A stretch of DNA of 11,526 nt from an uncultured Eubacteriales bacterium. GTDB taxonomy: Bacteria > Bacillota > Clostridia > Oscillospirales > Oscillospiraceae. Below are positions 6,097-11,526 of this stretch, one piece after another. The DNA is taken from contig ONTN01000026.1 of the NCBI GenBank assembly GCA_900320765.1, positions 1 to 11,526 on the forward strand, given 5' to 3'. Position numbers and translations under genes: made by a program. Numbering within the stretch: position 1 is the stretch's first letter; the number at the start of each line of letters is the position of its first letter. The notes beneath the pieces were generated by a model. It made no database searches, was not told where the DNA came from, and saw only the letters and a program-made list of their open reading frames with translations.

Positions 6097-8010
6097 ATGA
6101 GACTCATAGAGCTGTTTTCGCGCAGGGCCACCGCGGTCAACGTGAAAGCGAAAAACAAGGACCAGGTCATCGACAAGCTCGTCGATCTCCAGGTCACGCA
6201 CGGAAATATCACGGATAAAGAAGCGTACAAAAAGGCCATTTACGCCCGCGAGGAGGAGTTTTCCACCTACGTTGGCGACGGCATCGTCGTCCCCCACGCG
6301 AGGACGGAGGTCGTAACGCGCCCGAGTCTGGCTCTTGCCCGTCTGGCTGAGCCGATTCAGTACAACGAGGACGACGAGGACAAGGCCGATCTCTTCGTTA
6401 TGATAGCCGCCCCGATGAACGGCAGTCTGCACGTGGATATCCTCGCCCGCATGATGACCCTTCTTGCCGACGAGGACTTTGTGGAAAAGCTCAGGAAGGC
6501 GAAGGACGAGGACGAGCTTCTCGGCCTTCTCGACAAGGCTGAGCAGGAGAAGTTCGGCGATGAGAGCTTTACGCAGGAGGAGATCGCGAGCGCCGGCTAC
6601 CGCGTTCTTGCCGTGACCGCCTGCCCTACCGGCATAGCGCACACCTATATGGCAGCCGAAAATCTTCAGAAGGCCGGTCAGAGTCTCGGCATTTCCATCA
6701 AGGTCGAAACGAACGGCTCGGGCGGCGCGAAAAACATTTTGACCGACGAGGAGATAGCGGCCTGCGAGGGCGTGGTTATCGCCGCGGATAAAAACGTTGA
6801 GATGGACCGCTTTGACGGCAAGCCCGTTGTAATCACCCGCGTTGCTGACGGCATACACAAGCCCGAGGAACTGATAAAGCGCGCCGTGAGCGGTGACGCC
6901 CCCGTTTACCACGCGAAGAACGCTGGCTCCGGCTCAAAGGAGCCTGCCGCGAAGCAGGGCTTCGGCAGCACGATTTACAAGCATCTGATGAACGGCATAT
7001 CCCATATGCTCCCCTTCGTAGTCGGCGGCGGAATACTGATAGCCCTTGCCTTCCTGCTTGACGATTACTCGATCAACCCATCCAACTTCGGTATGAACAC
7101 CCCCGTAGCGGCAGTCTTCAAGACCATCGGCGGAGTTTCCTTCGGCTTTATGCTTCCGGTGCTCGCCGGATTTATCGCGATGTCAATAGCTGACCGCCCG
7201 GGTCTCGTAGTCGGCTTCGTCGGCGGCGCTATCGCGGCCTCCGGCGACTCCTTCGTAAGCCTTTTGGGTAACGGCGACCCCGTCTCCGGCGGATTTTTGG
7301 CGGCTCTTCTCGCGGGTTTCGTCGGCGGATATTTCGTTCTGCTACTTAAAAAAGCCACCGATAAAATGCCCAAGGCTATGGACGGTCTTCGCCCGATGCT
7401 CATCTATCCGCTCGTCGGAATTCTTTTCATCGGCGCGTTCATGTTCCTTATTAACCCCGTTATGGGCGCGATCAACACCTGGATCGCGAACCTGCTCAAT
7501 TCCATGGGCGGCTCCTCCAAGATCCTTCTCGGCGCGGTGCTCGGCGGAATGATGAGCGTTGATATGGGCGGCCCGATAAACAAGGCTGCTTACGTCTTCG
7601 GCGTAGCCGCGCTCGGCTCAGGTCAGTATGACGTTATGGCCGCCGTCATGGTCGGCGGAATGGTGCCTCCCATCGTTATCGCCCTTTCCGCAACCTTCTT
7701 CCCCAAGAAGTGGACCAAGGATGAGCGCAACAACGGCTTTGTAAACTATATCATGGGTCTGTGCTTCATCACCGAGGGCACGATACCCTACGCCGCTGCC
7801 GATCCCATCCGCGTTATCCCCTCCTGCGTAGTCGGATCTGCTATCGCCGGCGCTCTCTCCATGCTCTTCGGCTGCACCCTTATGGCTCCCCACGGCGGCG
7901 TATTCGTATTCCCGACTGTCGGAAATCCGCTTATGTACCTTCTCGCCCTCGTAGTCGGATCCGTCGTAGGCGCCGTTATGCTCTCTCTTCTTAAGAAGAG
8001 TAAGCAGTAA
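6097..8010 (+). CDS. fruA: PTS fructose transporter EIIABC
   Basis: Brings fructose across the membrane and phosphorylates it to fructose-1-phosphate with phosphate relayed from HPr. 637 residues in the order IIA-IIB-IIC. IIA covers about 1-150, with the phosphorylated His67 in GIVVPHAR. IIB covers about 168-265, with LAVTACPTGIAHTYMAAE and phosphocysteine Cys176. A Gly/Ser/Ala linker (about 270-288) follows. IIC covers about 292-634, with eight to ten hydrophobic segments, the conserved MGGPINKAAY (490-499) and FITEGTIPYAAADP (557-570). AAAGGAGAG lies shortly before the ATG. It is the last gene of the fru operon, 67 bases after fruK, and ends in a strong terminator. No HPr or EI gene is in the window, so these must be elsewhere. 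All active-site residues are present and the gene looks intact. Confidence 0.96.
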   Translation: MRLIELFSRRATAVNVKAKNKDQVIDKLVDLQVTHGNITDKEAYKKAIYAREEEFSTYVGDGIVVPHARTEVVTRPSLALARLAEPIQYNEDDEDKADLFVMIAAPMNGSLHVDILARMMTLLADEDFVEKLRKAKDEDELLGLLDKAEQEKFGDESFTQEEIASAGYRVLAVTACPTGIAHTYMAAENLQKAGQSLGISIKVETNGSGGAKNILTDEEIAACEGVVIAADKNVEMDRFDGKPVVITRVADGIHKPEELIKRAVSGDAPVYHAKNAGSGSKEPAAKQGFGSTIYKHLMNGISHMLPFVVGGGILIALAFLLDDYSINPSNFGMNTPVAAVFKTIGGVSFGFMLPVLAGFIAMSIADRPGLVVGFVGGAIAASGDSFVSLLGNGDPVSGGFLAALLAGFVGGYFVLLLKKATDKMPKAMDGLRPMLIYPLVGILFIGAFMFLINPVMGAINTWIANLLNSMGGSSKILLGAVLGGMMSVDMGGPINKAAYVFGVAALGSGQYDVMAAVMVGGMVPPIVIALSATFFPKKWTKDERNNGFVNYIMGLCFITEGTIPYAAADPIRVIPSCVVGSAIAGALSMLFGCTLMAPHGGVFVFPTVGNPLMYLLALVVGSVVGAVMLSLLKKSKQ

Positions 8011-8035
8011 CGCATAAAACAGCTCAATATAATAT

Positions 8036-8075
8036 TCCCGCCGCAGCTTTAAAAGCTGCGGCGGGATAGTTTTTT
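8036..8075. terminator. Strong rho-independent terminator shared by fruA and purL
   Basis: TCCCGCCGCAGCTTT (8036-8050) pairs with AAAGCTGCGGCGGGA (8052-8066), followed by T6 at 8070-8075. It lies 25 bases after the fruA stop and is textbook for the plus strand. The purL stop codon (8074-8076) overlaps the T-run, so the same hairpin lies just past purL and may end it too, with a weaker AT-rich tail on that side. Confidence 0.92.
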
Positions 8076-11000
8076 ATGAATAATATTTGACTGCCGAGCG
8101 GAAGAGACCCATATCGTAGTTCCCCTCCACGTTCCTGTAAAGGCCGCCCACGCGCTCGGAATGGCCCATCTTGCCGAACACCCGGCCGTCCGGGCTCGTG
8201 ATGCCCTCGATGGCGTGCATTGAGCCGTTCGGGTTAAAGTCGGCGTCCATCGTCGGCCGTCCGTCGAGGTCGACGTACTGCGTCATTATCTGGCCGCGCT
8301 CCGCCATACGGGCTATCGTTATCTCCGGGGCAAGGAACCTGCCCTCGCCGTGGGATATCGGCACGGAATATACTTCGCTGGGCTGAGTCTCCATCATCCA
8401 CGGGGAGAGGTTTGACGCGACCTTGACGCGGACAATCCTGCTCTGGTGCCTGCCTATCGTATTATAGCTCAGAGTCGGGCTATGCTTATCCGCCTCGGTT
8501 ATCCTGCCGAAGGGGACGAGGCCGAGCTTTATAAGCGCCTGGAAACCGTTGCAGATACCGCCCATAAGGCCGTCGCGTTCCTCAAGGAGCTCGGTCACGG
8601 CGTCCTTTACCCGCTCGTTTCTGAAAAACGCGGTTATGAACTTGCCCGAGCCGTCCGGCTCGTCTCCGCCGGAGAAGCCGCCGGGGATGAACACGATCTG
8701 GCTTTCGCCTATCTTTTTCGTAAATGCCTCGGCGGACTCGGCTATCGCCTCTGCGCTCAGGTTTTTGATAACGAATATCTCGGGCACGGCGCCGGCCTCG
8801 CGGAAGGCGCGGGCAGTATCGTATTCGCAGTTCGTGCCGGGGAATACGGGGATCAGGACGCGCGGGGAAGCCGCCTTCACGCGCGGCACTACAGTCGCGC
8901 AGGCGGTGAAGCTGTACTCCTGCGCCGTGCCGTGATCCGCTGTCTTCGTGGGATACACGCTCTCAAGCTTTGCATCGTATGCCTTCAAAAGCTCCGAAAG
9001 GGTGACCGACTCGCCCGCGAACGTGAGCTTTGTATCCGCCACGGTCTCGCCCAGAAGCTTTCCCTCGAGCTCGCAGGCCGCCTCAACGATAAATGAGCCA
9101 TAGGCTCTCCCAAACAGCTCCTCCTCGGCAATATCGGCGAATATGAAGCCGATCTCGTTTCCGATCGCCATCTTGAATACGGCCTCGGCCGCGCCTCCGG
9201 CGGTCGGGGTATAGGCGCTCAGCGCCTTGCCCTCGCGGATAAGAGACGTGACCCTCGCGTAGAGCTCCTTGAGACTCTCAGCCCTCGGTCTTCCCCTGCC
9301 GTCGTATTCCGGCCTCAGCCAATATACCTTATGCCCCGCCGCCTTGAACTCGGGGCTTATAACCTCACTCTCAAGCCCGGTGGTAACTGCAAACGATACC
9401 AGCGTGGGCGGCACGTCGAGCTCCTCGAAGGAGCCGGACATGGAGTCCTTCCCGCCTATCGCGGCGACGCCCAGCTCGCGCTGAGCCTTCAGCGCGCCGA
9501 GAAGAGCGGCGGCTGGAAGCCCCCACTTAGCTTCGTCCTGCACGGGCTTGGGGAAATACTCCTGCAGCGTAAGATACACGTCCTCAAACGAGGCGCCGGC
9601 GGCGACGAGCTTCGATACCGATTCGCATACGGCCGTATATGCCCCGTCGAACGGGCTCTTCTCTGAGAGCTCAACGTCGAAGCCCCAGGACATAAAGCTG
9701 ACGCTCTCCGTCTTCCCCTCAGTTACGGGCAGTCTGTGCACCATGGCCTCAATAGGCGTGCGCTGGAATTTGCCGCCGAAGGGCATGAGCAGCGTTCCTG
9801 CTCCTATCGTAGAGTCGAAGCGCTCGGAAAGCCCCCTGCGCGAGGCGAATTCAAGCTCGCCCGCGAGCTTTTTCATATCGGCGGCAAAGTCGCCCGTGTG
9901 CCTCGCTTTAACCTCGCCGGGAGCGGCGGTTTTTACCGTCGTATGCTTCTCCGCCCCGTTCGTATCAAGGAAGGCGCGGCTGATATCGACTATCGTGCGG
10001 CCGTTCCAGTTCATTTTGAGCCTTGCGTCGTCCGTGACCTCGGCTATCACGGTAGCCTCAAGGTTCTCCCTCTCGGCAAGAGCGAGGAAGCGCTCTGCGT
10101 CGCCCTTCTCGACTACGACCGCCATACGCTCCTGGCTCTCGGATATCGCAAGCTCCGTTCCGTCAAGTCCCTCGTACTTCTTAGGCACGCGGTCAAGGTC
10201 GATTTTAAGCCCCTCGGCAAGCTCGCCGACGGCGACGGAAACTCCGCCCGCGCCGAAATCGTTGCAGCGCTTTATAAGGCGGGTCGCCTCCGGGTCGCGG
10301 AAAAGGCGCTGGAGCTTTCTCTCCTCCGGTGCGTTGCCCTTCTGCACCTCGGCTCCGCAGGTCTCGACCGAGTGGCTGTCGTGCGCCTTGGACGAGCCTG
10401 TGGCTCCGCCGATGCCGTCGCGCCCCGTCCTGCCGCCTAAAAGTATCACTATATCGCCGGCAGAGGGCCTTTCGCGGCGGACGTTCGAGGCGGGAGCGGC
10501 TGCTATAACGGCGCCGATCTCCATATGCTTTGCGGCGTAGCCCGGGTGGTAGATCTCGTCCACTATTCCGGTCGCAAGGCCGATCTGGTTTCCGTAAGAG
10601 CTGTAGCCCGCCTGGGCTCCGGTCACGAGCCTGCGCTGCGGAAGCTTGCCGGGTATCGTATCCTCAGCGGGAACGGTGGGATCAGCGGCTCCCGTTATAC
10701 GCATGGCTGCGTAAACGTAGCTTCTCCCTGATAAGGGATCGCGTATCGCCCCGCCGATGCAGGTCGCAGCACCGCCGAAGGGCTCAATCTCGGTGGGGTG
10801 GTTATGCGTCTCGTTCTTAAAGAGAAGCAGCCAGTCCTCGCTTACCCCGTCCACCTCTATTTTCGTCTTTACCGTGCAGGCGTTTATCTCCTCGCTCTCA
10901 TCGAGCTTAGGAAGCTTTCCCTGCTTCTTTAGCCACTTTACCCCCACAGTCGCAATATCCATAAGGCAAATTGGCTTTTTATCCCCCACCTCTTCGCGCA

Positions 11001-11115
11001 TTTTGAGGTAATTCTTATATTCTTCCTCCACATCCTTATCCTCGAAGGAAACAGAGTCGAGGTGGGTAAGGAAGGTCGTGTGGCGGCAGTGATCCGACCA
11101 GTAGGTGTCGATCAT
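8074..11115 (-). CDS. purL: Phosphoribosylformylglycinamidine synthase, main part (synthetase plus glutaminase)
   Basis: Catalyses the fourth step of purine synthesis: formylglycinamide ribotide, ATP and glutamine to formylglycinamidine ribotide. This 1013-codon frame holds the two AIRS-like synthetase halves. The first has SDHCRHTTF at 7-15, NETHNHPTEIEPFGGAATCIGG at 101-122 and the GGRTGRDGIGGATGSS loop at 227-242. The second has GGKDSMSG around 554-561. A C-terminal class I glutaminase follows from about 750: PVFPGTNCE at 756-764, PGGFSGGDEPDGSG, nucleophile Cys855 in GGICNGFQ, HGEGRF, and the His985/Glu987 pair in GHSERVG. The ORF starts at MIDTYW, which is inside the protein in normal single-chain PurL. 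The bases before it still code in this frame for FKSEDRDPTITEIR, as expected for the linker. The N-terminal part lies upstream in another frame, overlapping by ATGA. Only a weak purine-rich stretch precedes this ATG. Function depends on whether the break is real. Confidence 0.93.
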   Translation of the reverse strand: MIDTYWSDHCRHTTFLTHLDSVSFEDKDVEEEYKNYLKMREEVGDKKPICLMDIATVGVKWLKKQGKLPKLDESEEINACTVKTKIEVDGVSEDWLLLFKNETHNHPTEIEPFGGAATCIGGAIRDPLSGRSYVYAAMRITGAADPTVPAEDTIPGKLPQRRLVTGAQAGYSSYGNQIGLATGIVDEIYHPGYAAKHMEIGAVIAAAPASNVRRERPSAGDIVILLGGRTGRDGIGGATGSSKAHDSHSVETCGAEVQKGNAPEERKLQRLFRDPEATRLIKRCNDFGAGGVSVAVGELAEGLKIDLDRVPKKYEGLDGTELAISESQERMAVVVEKGDAERFLALAERENLEATVIAEVTDDARLKMNWNGRTIVDISRAFLDTNGAEKHTTVKTAAPGEVKARHTGDFAADMKKLAGELEFASRRGLSERFDSTIGAGTLLMPFGGKFQRTPIEAMVHRLPVTEGKTESVSFMSWGFDVELSEKSPFDGAYTAVCESVSKLVAAGASFEDVYLTLQEYFPKPVQDEAKWGLPAAALLGALKAQRELGVAAIGGKDSMSGSFEELDVPPTLVSFAVTTGLESEVISPEFKAAGHKVYWLRPEYDGRGRPRAESLKELYARVTSLIREGKALSAYTPTAGGAAEAVFKMAIGNEIGFIFADIAEEELFGRAYGSFIVEAACELEGKLLGETVADTKLTFAGESVTLSELLKAYDAKLESVYPTKTADHGTAQEYSFTACATVVPRVKAASPRVLIPVFPGTNCEYDTARAFREAGAVPEIFVIKNLSAEAIAESAEAFTKKIGESQIVFIPGGFSGGDEPDGSGKFITAFFRNERVKDAVTELLEERDGLMGGICNGFQALIKLGLVPFGRITEADKHSPTLSYNTIGRHQSRIVRVKVASNLSPWMMETQPSEVYSVPISHGEGRFLAPEITIARMAERGQIMTQYVDLDGRPTMDADFNPNGSMHAIEGITSPDGRVFGKMGHSERVGGLYRNVEGNYDMGLFRSAVKYYS

Positions 11116-11526
11116 CCGTATTTCCGTAATTGTGGGGTCACGATCCTCGCTTTTAAAGTTATAAACGCGGGGATCTCAGCATCCGAAAGAGCGCGGAAGC
11201 CCTCGAGGGTCTCCACCGTCTCCGGAAGGTCGTAAACCGTTTTCAGCGTGGCGGGAGCTGGGCCTAATAGCGCCTGTCTCGCCTCGACGGGGTTTATAAC
11301 GTATTTCTTTATCCGCTCGACGTCCTCATCGGAGACGTCGCCGAAAATATAATAGAGCTTCGCCGTGCGGATAACGGGGCGCTCGGACTGCGCCATTATC
11401 TGAACGCACTGTGCGGCTGAGTCTGCGCGCTGATCGTACTGTCCGGGCAGATACTCAATGGCGAAGGCCTTCGCATCCCACTCAGGCATCTCTGAGTAGG
11501 TCACGTCGACCTGCGGCTCGGAGAAA
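11112..11526 (-). CDS. purL: PurL N-terminal part, frame-broken from the main ORF and truncated by window end
   Basis: The frame is open to the window end, so the gene starts outside it. The visible peptide begins FSEPQVDVTYSEMPEWDAKAF and continues with IEYLPGQYDQRADSAAQC, KLYYIFGD and LGPAPATLKTVYDLPETVETLEGF, all typical of the N-terminal (PurS-like) and linker domain of long clostridial PurL. Homology ends near ALSDAEIPAFI (about 11165-11195). The last dozen codons (TLKARIVTPQLRKYG) are out-of-frame reading of the linker whose correct frame gives FKSEDRDPTITEIR. It stops with TGA at 11112-11114, overlapping the ATG of the main ORF. From family memory some 15-20 residues are missing at the join. 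About 60 residues should precede the window edge. A GTG at 11504 is internal. Confidence 0.85.
   Translation of the reverse strand, partial: FSEPQVDVTYSEMPEWDAKAFAIEYLPGQYDQRADSAAQCVQIMAQSERPVIRTAKLYYIFGDVSDEDVERIKKYVINPVEARQALLGPAPATLKTVYDLPETVETLEGFRALSDAEIPAFITLKARIVTPQLRKYG

Noticed and set aside
6046..6912. 288-codon minus-strand ORF opposite fruA
   Set aside because: It mirrors the fruA IIA/IIB codons, has no recognisable motif and no promoter or ribosome binding site.
7985..8000. 16-bp palindrome CTCTTCTTAAGAAGAG near the fruA end
   Set aside because: It lies within the last codons (Leu-Leu-Lys-Lys-Ser) of fruA, and a far stronger terminator follows 36 bases later; most likely chance from codon choice.
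9548..10540. Long plus-strand ORF (330 codons) opposite purL, with others at 8446-9096 and 9736-10440
   Set aside because: They are antisense to a strongly conserved purL frame, have low-complexity Ser/Pro/Arg/Ala composition, and lack ribosome binding sites; artefacts of GC-rich codon use.
11110..11180. Programmed ribosomal frameshift joining the two purL frames
   Set aside because: No classic slippery heptamer with a downstream pseudoknot was seen, and linker residues appear to be missing as well as the frame, which slippage would not restore.

Overview
The window looks like a chromosomal segment of a Gram-positive anaerobe, most likely a Clostridia-class Bacillota of the gut type (Oscillospiraceae/Ruminococcaceae-like). 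Three things suggest this: strong AGGAGG-type ribosome binding sites, TTGATT/TTGACA-17/16-TATAAT promoters, and a gene set of single-chain PurL with a fused glutaminase, FruR-FruK-FruABC, and a sigma factor paired with a DUF4367 protein. The taxonomic call is an inference from family resemblance only. Coding DNA is GC-rich and the intergenic promoters are AT-rich.

Layout. (1) 1-1074 (+): C-terminal part of asparagine synthetase B, cut by the window start. (2) 1075-1338: a gene-free stretch with several hairpins between convergent genes. (3) 1339-2230 (-): a Fic-family AMP-transferase-like gene broken by a stop codon plus a frame-shifting internal deletion. It keeps a good promoter overlapped by a conspicuous TGATTGATGA inverted/direct repeat. 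(4) 2441-4076 (-): a three-gene operon of ECF-type sigma factor, membrane-anchored DUF4367 protein (probable anti-sigma) and a small exported protein, with its own promoter and a terminator hairpin. (5) 4077-4371: divergent promoter region. (6) 4372-8010 (+): complete fructose operon, with a DeoR-family regulator, 1-phosphofructokinase and a PTS fructose EIIABC permease, closed by a strong terminator at 8036-8075. (7) 8074-11526 (-): purL, in two frames. The N-terminal part (cut by the window end) stops at an ATGA overlap where a 1013-codon ORF carrying the rest of the enzyme begins. Sequence on both sides of the join shows a short stretch missing and the frame lost.

How genes work together. 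FruA imports and phosphorylates fructose to fructose-1-phosphate, FruK converts it to fructose-1,6-bisphosphate, and the DeoR-type regulator probably senses a phosphorylated intermediate and acts on tandem 20-bp repeats in the promoter. The sigma/DUF4367/secreted-protein trio looks like an envelope signalling cassette with an exported output of unknown function. AsnB and PurL are housekeeping glutamine-dependent amidotransferases and are not obviously linked to the rest.

The most noteworthy points are the two broken genes (fic and purL, both by small deletions), the operator-like repeats at the dead fic promoter, and the undescribed secreted protein at the end of the sigma operon. I see no CRISPR array, tRNA, rRNA, complete insertion sequence or prophage.
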